A DNA stretch of 64,000 nucleotides, taken from contig CP142452.1 of NCBI GenBank assembly GCA_038049695.1, positions 28,818,501 to 28,882,500 of the forward strand, written 5' to 3'. A program made the translations under genes and the position numbers. This DNA comes from Cinnamomum chago (taxonomy: Eukaryota > Streptophyta > Magnoliopsida > Laurales > Lauraceae). Positions 19,749 through 31,983 of this stretch are shown piece after piece. The number at the start of each line of letters is the position of its first letter. The first letter of the stretch is position 1. Below the pieces are notes generated by a model. It ran no database searches, had not been told where the DNA came from, and worked only from the letters and a program-made list of their open reading frames with translations.

Positions 19749-21910
19749 GGGCATTTGGCGACAGGTCCCTGAACATTTCACTTTCTGGCCTTAGATCCAC
19801 AATCTTTTTCATAGTGTTGTATGTCCTTTTTCCAAATTTAAAGACCTAAAATGTCCAAGTTACAATTTCTTTAAAGTTCTTATTTATGTAAAGATAAATC
19901 ATATCCCATGATTAGTGAGATATACCATTAATAATAGTCAATTACCGTTTAATTGGCCACGATTAATGAAAATCCCATTAAAGAGATTTTCAAATAAATT
20001 TCAAAAGAACGCAAATAAGTTTTAAAAAATACAAATAAATTTCAAAGGACGTAGATAAATTTCAAAAGAAAGCAAATAAATTTTAAAAAATTTAAATAAA
20101 TTTCAAAAGAGTCAAATTTAAAAAAAAACTCAGATAAATTGTTTTTAAAAGTCAAATAAATTGGACAAAAGCTCAGATAAATTTCACAAAAACTCAGATA
20201 AATTTGACAAAAACTCATATAAATCCTCTGGCCCTGCTACCTTCCTTCTCCGGTAAGGCCAACGACGATGATGGATTCCGGTAGTTCTGCTTCTCCGATG
20301 CCAGTGAAGAGATCCGACGATGCCCTTTCTCCGATTCCGGCGTGCGGAATCTGCATCGACTGGTTTTGTGAGTTTTCTTTCTTCTCCGGTTCTGGTAACT
20401 CCAGTCGGTTGTGATAGCCAAACATACCTTCTACAACTATCTACTGCTTCCTGAATCTATGTTTCTGCGATTCACAATCAACTGTCGATCTCTGTAATTC
20501 GTCTTCTCCATCCAGAACCACCGAAGTCCTTCTGGATCTTTTTTTCGATCGTCTTCCTCGGCAATAGAAACACACATGCCTCTACTACTTTATTCTCCTC
20601 CAGCCTACTACTCTATTTCTTCTCCGAGCTCAATGCACAATAATTAGACCTGTCAATTTAGCCCGTTGAAATAGGTACCCGGCCCGATCTGACCCGTCCC
20701 ATGCCTGAAAACACAAGGCGTTAAAAAAATTTTGAGCCCAGCGAGCTGAGCTTGGACAATTTTTTGAAAGCCTGGCCAAAATGGGACTGAAAATGGGTAA
20801 AGCAGGTCCAGCCCGTCCAAGCCAGGTCCGGTTGGGGTGCAAGATAATTTTATTAAGTTTTTTTTTATATATATTTACCTCATGTTCCATGATGAGATAT
20901 TTCGGCACTGTTGGGCGCTACTACCATGCTAGTATGTATTCGGGCAAAATTTTCTCCTATGGGACATTCATATGTGGACATTTTGATCTGGACATGGAGC
21001 CCATAAAGAACTTGAACCCACCTGAATTTAACAGCACCCACCTTGATGACATGGAAAAATTCCCATCCATCTATATGGCCTGACCCAATAGGAACATAAA
21101 AAGGCCCACTTTTGGTGGGGCCCACCTAAAGGACATACAACTAATGTTTAGCCTATGTTCAAGATTGGGCAAAGCCCGGGCCCGGGCCAGGCCCTATCCC
21201 TACCCCTACCCGAGCCTGCACGGGATGGGCTTTGATGTAAACACATTTGATTTAGGGCCAGGATTGGACAACCCCTAATAGACCCGTCCAAAATTCAGGA
21301 CGGGATTGGACAACTCAAGCCCAGGCCCGGCCCGGCCATTGACAGGCCTAACAGTAACTAGCACCATCGTCGGCTACGCTTGGGCTGAGAGTCTGGATCC
21401 CCTTCTTTCTGGGAACGATTAGCATCCTACCTAGGTTCTTTTTGGATTTGAAATTCAGGAGCTTCTAAAGTTCTTCTTCGATCTGACCAAATAGGGAACC
21501 AATCTTTGATATACGATGGCCATTTACTTTGCGATGGTCGAGCAACACCCACTTCGATCTGCACCAGTGGTCCACTTGAGATCTCACCAATCTTGACATC
21601 GATCGCGTACCACAACTTGTCGAGTGAAACAGAGAGAAGAAGACCAAAGGGGGCTATCCGGGACAATAGAGAATGAAAGAGAACCTTGCCTTACGAATGA
21701 GCGAGAATGGAAGATTTGAAATTTTAAAACTCAAATTTTATGCCTAAATAGTTGAAAAGAAAAATCAGTTATGAAAATGTTTGATGTGGTGTATCTAGGG
21801 ACCTCTCGCCAAAATATGTCCAGCTGTATGAACTATAGACCTTAGAGAAAAAGTTGTTCGACTGGAAGTATTGCAAGACCATGCTGAGAGACTTTTCGCT
21901 AATTATCCCT
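19749..21910. mobile_element. Non-autonomous MULE with 9-bp TSDs
   Basis: The left end GGGCATTTGGCGACAGGTCC and the inverted right end AGGGATAATTAGCGAAAAGT are related, and both run into GTCYCT. The 9-bp target duplication AAAAAAATG is exact at 19740-19748 and 21911-21919, as expected for Mutator-like elements. The inner part has AAATAAATTTCAAAAGA and ACTCAGATAAATT repeats near 19990-20225, shared with the MULE fragment at 13862-15590. A GC-richer stretch (20226-20640, 21360-21690) has short open frames but no transposase; it may be captured host sequence. Confidence 0.78.
20645..21350. mobile_element. hAT-like MITE nested in the MULE
   Basis: The termini are TAGACCTGTCAAT and, inverted, TAGGCCTGTCAAT. 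The 8-bp flanks ACAATAAT (20637-20644) and ACAGTAAC (21351-21358) match at six positions. The TIR with 8-bp flanks is typical of hAT elements. The interior is rich in GGCCCGGCCC and has no transposase. Confidence 0.7.
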
Positions 21911-21919
21911 AAAAAAATG

Positions 21920-22306
21920 TAACAGCACTAAGCTATAGAAAACTTTCGGAGATATTGGCCCAACCCGAGCCCGTAGGCTTGATATGCTAAGTTCAGAACC
22001 TAAAAAACTTTCTTTCAATGCAAAATAACTAAAATTTAAAACAAACTACAACGTAAAAGGATGAAAACATGTAACTTATGTATTAAAAGTTAATGGGTGG
22101 GATGTGGTCCCATACTGACAATATTTTAATAAACAAAATATAGAATATAAAATAATATATAGATGAACAATGTTCCGTAAAAATGGTAGAATATCATATT
22201 AGTAAATGGGTCCCATGAATATTTCATGGTCATAAAACATTTTTTTTTGGTAGAGTGGTCATAAAACACTTGATTTTGGTTTAAAATTTTTTACAGAGAT
22301 TAGTGT
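21920..22306. other. Intergenic, no feature seen
   Basis: AT-rich sequence with no supported gene and no clear repeat. Confidence 0.5.
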
Positions 22307-22860
22307 GGACCCCATAAATGAAGGTTCTAAGTACTAGATTATAAGAATTTTATGTGGGTCAACTTTTATGGAGGGAGATTTGATTTGGATTCATAAGAAA
22401 TGATGTCATTATTTTGATTGGTTTGTATATCTTTTAGAAGTGGGCCCAATGAGGACACGTAGAAGATGGGTCGATTTAGGAGTATTATGAATTTGTCATT
22501 GATCCACTGAGTGCTAGGTTATGTGAACCCCATAAATGAAGGTTCTAAGTGCTAGATTATAAGAATTTTAAGTGGGTCAACTTTTATGGAGTGAGATTTG
22601 ATTTGGATTCATAAGAAATGATGTCAATATTTTGATTGGTTTGGATATCTTTTAGAAGTGGGCCCAATGAGGACACGCAGAAGATGGGTCGATTTAGGAG
22701 TATTATGAATTTTTCATTGATCCACTGAGTGCTAGGTTATGAAGATTTTAAGTGGGCCAAACTTTTATTGTGTGATATTTGATTGAACCCATAAAATATG
22801 GGACCATTTATTTTTGTTGGATCAGATTTTCTTAATAGGCTCAATGAGGAGTGTTTTGGA
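22307..22860. repeat. 218-bp tandem duplication with a partial third copy
   Basis: Units start with ACCCCATAAATGAAGGTTCT at 22309 and 22527 (period 218 bp) and are nearly identical. A diverged, shortened third copy covers about 22740-22860. No coding potential. Confidence 0.88.
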
Positions 22861-23013
22861 AAAAAAAACTTCTTTTGTGATGTTTTTAATTTTAAAAAGT
22901 ATAATGTTAAGTATGAATATATTTGGAATGGATGAGTATCAAGAGATTTGAATTAAGGATTAACATTATAAAGAGATTTGAGTAAGGAGATTTTTTTTTT
23001 GTGTGTGAGTCAC

Positions 23014-26000
23014 TGTCACGCCCCCGAACCGGAACCTCGGGGGCGGGAATGGGATTTAGCATAAATATATATTTTTCTCCCAGGATCCGCGTGTGTGAAG
23101 ACAACACATTCTGAATATTTTGCGGAAGCTTTCGTGGCATTGCAACCCGGAGTCCGTGGCCATCGGATTCCGCGTCGCACTCAACCTTTAGCGTATAGCT
23201 ATTATATCAAGAATCATATCAGACTGGAGTAAACCATCACAATATATTACAGAGCTGACAGTAACAGGATATTACATTCCCATATATGTTCCAGTTACAA
23301 TTATCAATGTACATTAATTAAGAATCCCAAGAAAAAGGCTAATAAAAGCCATACAACAATAAGCTATAATCACTACCCCAAATGCAACGTAGCTCCGATG
23401 TCAAGCTCAATGTCTACATGACATAGCCGACAAAACAACCTGCAAAACATGGCTCCACAGCCAACCCAAGCACTCATCTCGGGACGAAGAAATCTGAACC
23501 TGAGTACCAAAAGTAGTGGGTCAGACACGACGGTCTGACAGGTGGATGAAAAGATAACAAATATACTGAAGAATAAAACATATGATAAATCATGTTATTC
23601 GATCAAATGCTGCATATAATTAAACGGGTGAAAAATCGTGGATCTCGGGCAAAACATGTATTCGTTTCAAGCATGGGTAAAACATGAATATCTAATAAAA
23701 CATGTGTTCATTTACATCATCTATAAACATAGATATTTGACAATCGGGTGTTCGTCTAAAACATGTATAAATATAGTGGTTTGACAAACAAACGTTCATT
23801 TGAGACTTAGGTAAAAACATAAGTATACAACAAACCAAGTATTCATAGCAGTCTGGCAAAACCAATGTCCATTTGAAACATATGTAAAAATACGGATATT
23901 TAACAAACCGGGTGTTCATTTAAAACAGGTGTAACCAAAGAAATCTAACAAAACTAATGTTCATTTAAACATATTTCAAGGCATGGATATTAAATAACTC
24001 GGGTAATCATTTAAAACAGGTATAAACATAGGGGTCTGGAATACAAGTGTCATTTAAAACAAAGCACGGGTATTTAACAATTCGGGTATTCATTTAAAAC
24101 ATGTGCAATCATATAAATCTAGCAAAACCATTGATCGTTTGAAACATATGTAAAAGCATGGGTATTCACCCAACCGGCATTCATTTAAAACATGTGCGTG
24201 TACAAAGGATAGAAAACAATATAATAACAATAACTGAATTCACTTGGGAGACTATTAACACTTGTTTAATTAATAACTTTCATAAAGGAAATGAATCATT
24301 TATCGGAAAACATATAAGCAATATAAAACATGTCGGGTATCCAAGGGATCGGGAACTGGCAAGATGGCAATCACAAAAAGCTAAGTCCTCTATCACCGAA
24401 GTGACAAGAGTATAACGGGACGTTGGTCTCAGTCACACAAGGTGAGGAGACTCAACGCAAATCATATATACAATATAAATATACGGGAACGGGACCACGG
24501 TAGCGAACCGGGTATCGGGACGGGACCACGGCAATAACCGGGTATCGGGATCCAAACTGCAGCTGGCGGGACGGGAGGGGGATTTCCAAGTCAGTGGATC
24601 AAACCGACAAGGTTATCCAAGCTTAGTGATGCCGACTCATAGGTCAAAACCAATCGAGACATATGCAAGTAAATCAAGTACAGTAAATAAACGGGTAAAA
24701 CGGGGGTGCTCAAGGGCACATTGTCATTTCATATAGGGCAATACATTTCGGGACAATTAACTGTTACTAGAGTAACTTCAAATGCTTTCGGGAAAACAAG
24801 TCATATAATGCAAATCTTGGAAATGAGGTGAAACAATGAACTATAACAATTCCGGGAAAAATATTAATTTCAAGATCTATTTAAGTGAATAGGGGTCCCG
24901 TATGTCGATTATGGAAATAACTTGGTACTCCTTGAGTTTGAAGACATTCCGGGCTCCTTATGCACTTTTACGATTTTCAAATGCACAACATCAAGTTGAC
25001 AACTCTTAATCACATACTAGTTTTCATTGGTTCAAATATCCACTTCACTTTTCAATCTTTTATCACTAATATAAGTATACCATTGTATTCCTTGCTTCAA
25101 GAGCTTTCCAACGGTATATAGAACTTCCAAATCCGATATGGGAATCAAAAGTTATAGGCGTTTCAAAGTGGCTCTTTTCTTCTTTTCTTTCCTGCAGGTT
25201 CCCGGCGTTCGGACGCCAGAAACCCGGCGTCTGGACGCACGGAAGCAGAAAAGGGCGCCCAGGTCTCTGTCTCCTAGCGTCCGGACACCCGAAACCTGGC
25301 GTCCGGACGCCAGGAGGCAGAAACCTCCCAAGCATCCGAAATTTTGCTGTTTTTTTTACATCATTTCCCTCCTTTCTCTTCCACTTGAACTCTTATACAA
25401 ATTGAGTTTTTCCTTGCTTCAACAAACATCCAAACTAAAATAAAAACTCCCATCAAAACTTCAATGAACATTAAATCCAAACACCTTCTTTCTTCTCATT
25501 TCACAATAAACAAAGGGAAGAATCCCCAATATACACAAGAGTCCATTTGAGCCAAAAATCTAGAGATAAATCAAGACTATTGATTCACATTTCCTTAACC
25601 ATAGATGATTTAGCAAAACTCATTAAATGAGCATCTATTTCAAATCAATGCAAGCTAGTAAACATAAAAATGGGTGGAGAAACCAACCCCATTCATTACA
25701 AAATCATATGAACAAGTAACATATCACATTATCAAGAACAAGTAACAAAACTTAGGATTTTCTCATAAAATTTTGATAACATTCAAACCATCCATTCATC
25801 CACTTGCCTTGGGTTCCCATCTAGCAAACCAAGCTCCTAATCACCTCTCAAGCTCAAGATCAACAATCTCTACAAAACCCCCAAAACAAACCCTAAAATG
25901 GGTTACATAAGGAATGAAAATGAATGAACCAACAATAATGCAAATGTAGCTTCTCAAGGTCTAGGAGACAACAAATCTAGAAGATGGGAAGAATCACTCA

Positions 26001-26738
26001 CTTGGATGACTTTCAAATGAAGAGAACTAGCTCCAAGAAGATCCCAATGTTGATGGATTTCTCCAAAAATGGTATCAAGATGAAGCTTGCAAGGAGAGGA
26101 AGAGATTGATGATCTCCATTTCGAGTTTGGTGCAAGATTGGTGTGGCTTGGAGATGAAGAAGCAAGAAGAAGAAGGTGGAGCAATGGAGAGTGAAATGAA
26201 TGAAGGAGGTGGGTTCTCTTTTGTTAACAAGTGAGAGGTTGGGTCCCACAACTTAAGGGACTAGTTTGGCTGAAATCATCTAATTCGGGACCTCGGATGG
26301 ATTCGACGAAGAAGGAAGAAATGATCGTCGAAATATCTAGTTTCCAAAAAGTATATGTTTCGTGGGTTTCGGGAATATCAAGTTTTGGGTACAGATTTGG
26401 TGTGCAATGACTGTTTTGCCCTCCAGGCTATGAAAATCGAGTTTCGGGGCCTCGAATGGACACGAGATCAACATGAAAGTTGTAGGATTCCTCAAGATGA
26501 ATGCAACGGGCCAAAACCACAATGCGAAACAAATCAGAAAATTTTCACAAGAAAATGCAAAGCCGAAAAGGGAACCCCCAAAGGGCCCCACAAGCTACCA
26601 AAGCACTCAAAAGCCCAAAACTAGAAAAAAAACCATTCTAGCTCACAAACTCAACCCAACAAATACTAATCCCACTAAAAAAACTAATCCACAAATAAAA
26701 CAACACTAATCCAAGAGATTAGGGGTCGGGTTCTCACA
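23014..26738. mobile_element. 3.7 kb solo LTR (or internally deleted LTR element)
   Basis: It starts TGTCACGCCCCCGAACC and ends GGGTCGGGTTCTCACA, with an exact 5-bp duplication GTCAC at 23009-23013 and 26739-26743. No protease, RT or integrase is present. The first bases hold a perfect 9-bp stem, CGCCCCCGA/TCGGGGGCG. Internal repeats of ~60-120 bp (TTCATTTAAAACATGTG) cover about 23600-24200, and a 20-bp palindrome lies at 25295. All short open frames inside are taken as noise. Confidence 0.8.
25200..25325. repeat. GC-rich GGCGTCCGGACGCC repeats with a perfect 20-bp palindrome
   Basis: Three or four variants of GGCGTTCGGACGCCAGAAACC occur inside the solo LTR. The last is the perfect palindrome CCTGGCGTCCGGACGCCAGG at 25295-25314. 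The region is much richer in CpG than its surroundings. Confidence 0.85.
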
Positions 26739-26872
26739 GTCACCTTCTTAATGCACTTATAAAAAAAATATACCAAATAATTAAGCTTATAGTGTAATTA
26801 ATCGATTTTGCAAAGAATGATAATAAAACCACCATTTAGTTGTTTGTACCTTTTTTTGAAGAAATTACTCCA

Positions 26873-27177
26873 GTTGACGATATCGCCAACTAAGTTGGAG
26901 ATATCGTCAATTGCCTGTATTTAAACCCCACAAGTTTTCTTCTTCAAACACTCTTCTCTCTTTTACCCATTCCTCAGTTTCATGGATTAACTTGTTGTGG
27001 ATTTTTTTGGTTGTATCATTGAGTAAAATGTGGACTGAAAAGTGGGTTGGATGGTGAGTTATTCGTGGGTCTCACGAAGAAGACCCAAAGAGAAAAAAGT
27101 GTTTCACGAAGAAAGAAGAAAATTTGTAGGTTTAAATACAGGCAGTTGACCATTTATGACGAAAATTATCAATTGAA
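26873..27177. mobile_element. Foldback MITE with long inverted repeats
   Basis: The left arm (CAATTGCCTGTATTTAAACC ... TTTTCTTCTTCAAACAC) is matched in reverse by the right arm around 27080-27170. The left arm carries an extra hairpin, AGTTGACGATATCGCCAAC paired with GTTGGAGATATCGTCAATT (26874-26914). TSDs are not clear. Confidence 0.65.
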
Positions 27178-27462
27178 GGGTTTCAGGGCCTCAAACTGAT
27201 TCGAGTTGAATACAAGAGTTGTCCGGCTCAGAATAACGGATTTACAGAATTTATGAATAACCCCCAAATCTCACTCGAAATAACAGACGAGCTCCAAAAA
27301 GGGTCAAATTAGACTCTGAGGCTCTCACAACTTCCCAAAGCTATTCGAAAACTATTCTAATACAGAAAACATTGCGATTGGCCTCTAATCCCACTTAGTA
27401 ATCCCAACCACAGAATTAATTAGTGTTAACCCTAAGGTTAAGAGGTCGGGTTCTTACATCTA
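27178..27462. repeat. LTR-end fragment related to the 23014-26738 solo LTR
   Basis: The end AAGAGGTCGGGTTCTTACA parallels TTAGGGGTCGGGTTCTCACA of the solo LTR, and the upstream text (GGGCCTCAAACTGATTCGAGT) parallels its 26280-26460 region. It is followed by an A tract. Confidence 0.55.
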
Positions 27463-27470
27463 CAAATCTG

Positions 27471-27500
<30 letters not shown>
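27471..27500 (+). repeat. A(30) tract
   Basis: An uninterrupted run of about 30 A after CTACAAATCTG. It could be a retrotransposition tail or a slippage product; no LINE or SINE body is seen before it. Confidence 0.8.
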
Positions 27501-27502
<2 letters not shown>

Positions 27503-27867
27503 TGACATCATGTGCCTTGAGGGCCATCCATTGGTGGGCCCACCTATAAAGTGGCTCTAAAATGCAATTAATGTTTAATCTTCTAAATATCAACACAAAA
27601 GACGCTTCTAAGGGGGCCCACTATTCAGATCATATGATGCAAAACTATCAACCTCTTTCACTTAAGTGTTGTCCCATATAAATTTTATTGAACTCAATAA
27701 ATCTGACCCATATAACATCTGAGTGGGACCTATCAAATAAATATTTTACTAAGCTATTTAGGATTTGATAGATTAAAGACCAAAGCCATCTTAAGTTATT
27801 AACATTATCTACGAGACTCATTTGATGAAAAATCAACATATATCTATCATAGGGAAATATTCATGAG

Positions 27868-28202
27868 CATCATCCCTCACCATATTATGGTGAGGGACAA
27901 CATAGTGGGGCTGACTTTTTGATACATCACAACCATCTACGCACATGGGACCCCCTGAATTACATTGGATCTATTGAGTTCTCACCTATCCGAATGGATC
28001 TGATTGTTGGATCGAGGGTATTTTTTTAATATAAAGTCGTTAAATTTGTTAGTCACGGATGAATGGGTTAGAGGCATGGGATTGATTCCAAACTTGATAT
28101 ATGGGCCCATACAAGATATCTCTTTCCATCCACTAAGTCCCATGCTGGAACCCATTAAGTTTGTCCCTCACCATATGGTGATGGAGGATGCATATGCATG
28201 TC
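27868..28202. mobile_element. MITE family M1, copy 1
   Basis: The left end carries CCCTCACCATA-T-TATGGTGAGGG, an 11-bp inverted repeat, and the right end carries CCCTCACCATATGGTGATGG. The interior ATAAAGTCGTTAAATTTGTTAG...GTTAGAGGCAT is shared with copies near 50340-50690 and 57340-57735. Confidence 0.65.
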
Positions 28203-29486
28203 CCCCATCTATCATGTGTAGTGGTGTTTTTGTTTTTGCTTTATAGTAAAAATTATCAGTTATCATAATCATTCTTCTCTTTTATATAATTCTTTGATAG
28301 CAATTTCAAAGTTAGAAGACAATAGCATTTCAATCTAAATTTTATGAATTAATTAATTTAGTCTTTTTGCTAAATAATATTTATTTATTTATTTTTCTTT
28401 ATTTCTTTGTAAGTAATGTTTTAAAGAAACCAATAAAATTAGGTATATTTTTATTGTTTGGTCTGGGCCAATCTAAAGTATCACATCTCAATTAACTAGA
28501 TTTAAAATCATATCTCCTAAATTATTGGCATTAATATCACGCATTCTCTTTTATCTCTTCACGTACGAAGTTTGGACCATTGATTGTGATAGCACCACAA
28601 ATTATGTCAGCACCATTCATAATGCAATTTGGAATCTACTAACCAAATTTTTAATCGTGTGTTTCCTTGAAGCCTTGGCCCACCCATCATGTGTCTTAGA
28701 GAAACTCTTCTTTGGAACTCACGAGAATGCTCCATCCACCTCAAAATTTACCTAAAATCTTATATTTAAATTATAGCATATTTCTTTTCTTCTTTCTAAA
28801 AATCACATGGAAAATAAAAATGGGTGGAAGTTTATAATTTTGTATTTGGTTTGTAGTTTTTGTCAGTTTATCTCAAAATTTTCTTTTTATGTAGAATTTT
28901 GATGCATAAAATAAATATCAATGATGATAGATAGATAGATTTGTTTTTCTTAAAGAATTTGGTTTGCTTCTCCTTTTAATATTTGTTTCTCTTAAAATAT
29001 TTTTAGAAAAACTTAAATGTTAATAATATATTTTTCCTTTAGCACGGACCTTTGTTACTAGTATTGAAGTAAAATTTAAGAATGTTAAGAAGGGGCATTC
29101 ATTTTGAGTGGCTCAAATTTCACATGTAGCCTTGGAGTTCCACTCTTTTAATTTTACTCTAGAAGCTACCAACTCAAAGAGTCAAAGAGGATTGAGATGC
29201 CTTTTTCATTATATTTTTTATTCTTTAAAATTTACAAAGAAGTTTGCTAATTAAAGAACTGAATAACATAATCTTGTAAGGTCTAATCAAGCATTAGGAT
29301 GGACGAAGATGAGAAATTTTCAGGTATGAGGCTCTCCTATGTGGTTTCCGCGAGGTAAGGACGTGGATACTCATCAATGATGATCCATACGATTGAGAGG
29401 AATATCGAACGGCTCATATATGGCTTATATTAATATATAATACAAAAAAGAGGAGAGAGAAAAAAAAACTTCTTAAAAAAAAGATT
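28203..29486. other. Intergenic, AT-rich, no gene seen
   Basis: It contains short T-rich and TTTATTTATTTA stretches and a GATA run near 28927. Around 29095-29150 a segment resembles 19221-19260. No supported coding frame. Confidence 0.5.
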
Positions 29487-29585
29487 ATATATATATACCC
29501 CCTAGGGTTCTATGATTTGTAAATAGGCCCATGTGGTTTTAGTATTTATAAATAGACCCTTACCTTTTCATTTTAATATCTTTCA
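29487..29585 (+). repeat. Copy 2 of the ~90-bp ATTTGTAAATAGGC family
   Basis: CCCCCTAGGGTTCTATGATT is followed by TGTAAATAGGCCCATGTGG and GTATTTATAAATAGACCC, in the same order as at 15598-15690 and 40092-40185. Confidence 0.7.
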
Positions 29586-30960
29586 TATCCCCAAAATCAA
29601 TATTACTAATAATATATTTTAAAACTTTCATCAATCTAATGAGGGGTCATGCATAGATTGGATCGATTATAACCAATTATAAGCACATGCATTGATTGTC
29701 ATTATCGTGAATTTAGATTTAATGAAATTGGCCTTGTATTGATAAAAATAAATTTACATACGGTTATTATCTCCCACTAAATGTAATTAATTACTAATGT
29801 TATAAACTTTAAAGAAAAATAAGTCCAAGCTTTTGAATTTAAGCATATAAGGATAAACAGATAAGTAAAAGTGTCATTTCACTCTAAAAATCTTTTGTGG
29901 TTGAAGGACTACTTATCTCAAGAACACAAAGAGCATGTTTGGTGACAGGCAAGGAACCCATAGATCTAATGATTCTTCACTACCACTAGAATAAAGATTC
30001 CTCGTTGGGATTTGTATAGATGAGGATTTCACATTGGTATTAGCCCCTGTTTGGCATATCTATTTTTTTGCCTCTAATCCTCTATTTCTCTAAAGCGGGT
30101 AGAGGTTTTAAAATTAGAGGTGTTTGGCAGTGATTTTTAGCCTCTGCCCACTTTAGAGAAATAGAGGCAAAGCCTCTTAAAAAGAAATACCCCAAATCTG
30201 GGCATGTGGAAATCAGAGGCATTCTCTCTTGAAAAAGTAGAGGTGGAGCCCTTTTTTTAAGACAAAAATGCCTTCTGACGGTGTTTAATTTCCAACGAAA
30301 ATCCTTCCAATATAACGGATGAAAGCCTATTCGTATTGAGTGGGAACAAAAAAACACATTTTGGAAGGGGAGAAGACGACACAGAGAACGGTAAGCATTT
30401 GTACAGTTCTTCTCATTTTTTTTCTTCTCGTTTTTCTTTGTATATAGAACATCCAGTCTACTGTGTGTATTGATACAACCATGGATTCCACTGTTGTTAA
30501 AAAAAGGGACGGAACCCTACCTTTTTTTCTTTTCTTCCTTTCTGCTCTATCGATCCCATTCTATACTATAGTCCATTTTATTTTTATGTAAATGAGGTGA
30601 ATTAACTTAAGTAACTACATAAAGCATCTTCAAAAGTTCAACCCATCAAAGAGATTTCAAATGTGCCTTTTGAAACTTAAAAGGAAAAAAAAAAAAAAAC
30701 ATGCTAAAACACATGATTCTGGGTAGAAAATCATGTAAGTAAAAAATGAACAGGGAGCTGCTCAGCCATTTCTCAAAAAATCAAACTTATGCAAATCAAT
30801 GAAAAAGAACCATATGAAGCATGAACAGAACCAGGAATTTAAAGAGAGAGAGAACCATAAATGGCATCGACAAATTGTCCATTGATGAAGAGCTTTGTGA
30901 ATTTGATTTCTGGAAGCTTGAATTGCTTCTCAGACATTCCATTGCAGTTAGTCCTATAGC

Positions 30961-31198
30961 TCAGTTTTTCTATCTCCGTTTTGTTCCAAAAGAGCCTTTT
31001 TGATGTCCTTATAATGAGGGAGAGAGGGTCTATAGTGTAAACAGAAGATATGTGATATATAATTTTTTTAATGAGTGGCTCAGTTTTTTTTATCTCTTTT
31101 CTGTTCCAAAAGAGCCTTTTTGATGTTCTTATAAAGAGGGAGAGAGGGGGTTTATAGTGTAAACAGAAGATAGGTGATATATGATTTTTTAATGAGTA
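30961..31198. repeat. 119-bp direct duplication
   Basis: TCAGTTTTTCTATCTCCGTT and TCAGTTTTTTTTATCTCTTT begin two copies at 30961 and 31080. Both run through TTCCAAAAGAGCCTTTTTGATG and GTGTAAACAGAAGAT. Confidence 0.85.
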
Positions 31199-31297
31199 TA
31201 CTCACCTCTCTTTTATAAACTGTTTCTCAAATTCTATTCTACAGTGATAAATTTCTTATGATATATGGATGGGTAGAATAGTTTTGATATACATGAC

Positions 31298-31983
31298 TGT
31301 AGGTGCAAAAAATCTCGCGGACTTACTCAGATGAATGTATGAGGTTTGTGGAGCTGTTGGAAGCTTTTGGGAGAAGGATCAGACGCCTGAAACCTGGAAA
31401 AGAGAGGAGAAGCAACGGTCAGGGACCCTGGCTGCTGTCAGCGCAAGGCCCTCCGACGCCTAAGTTAGTGCAATCACTAAACAAAGGGTGAAGTAAGGTG
31501 GAGAAGAAGAGAGAGCTTAGAGTAAGGGGGGTCCTTATCTCTCTGAACCCCCTGTATTGTGTATCGTATGAGCGTAATATAGAGGTGGGGAAGTCCCATC
31601 AGAAGCTTCCTTAGTGGAGGTAGGTGAAAAGGGGATGTCCCATCTGCCCATACCTCGATCTCTGGTGGACGTGAGCTTTCGGAGCCCATCATATCTGTCA
31701 GTTCGTACTGCAGCGTGACTGTCTTATCATCTGGCACTGCTGCCTAGATGGAGCACTTGGCCGAGATGAGCTGTCTGGCCGAGGTGAGCTGTTTGGCCGA
31801 GATGAGTTGTTTGGCCGAGGTGAGCTGTCTTGGCCAAGATGAGCTGTCTGGCCGAGGTGAGCTGTCTTGGCCAAGATGAGTTGTTTTGGCCGAGATGAGC
31901 TGTTTGGCCGAGGTGAGTTGTCTTGGGCGATACTGTTACCGAAGCTTAGCACGATTTTGGTATTGTGAAATTATCCCCACACA
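31298..31983 (-). repeat. 3' LTR of the non-autonomous element (686 bp)
   Basis: Nearly identical to the LTR at 33170-33801 but about 54 bp longer, because it holds more copies of the TTGGCCGAGATGAGCTG minisatellite (31750-31925). High LTR identity suggests a recent insertion. Confidence 0.9.

Noticed and set aside
24158-24415. 85-codon frame inside the solo LTR
   Set aside because: No recognisable domain; lies within internal LTR repeats.
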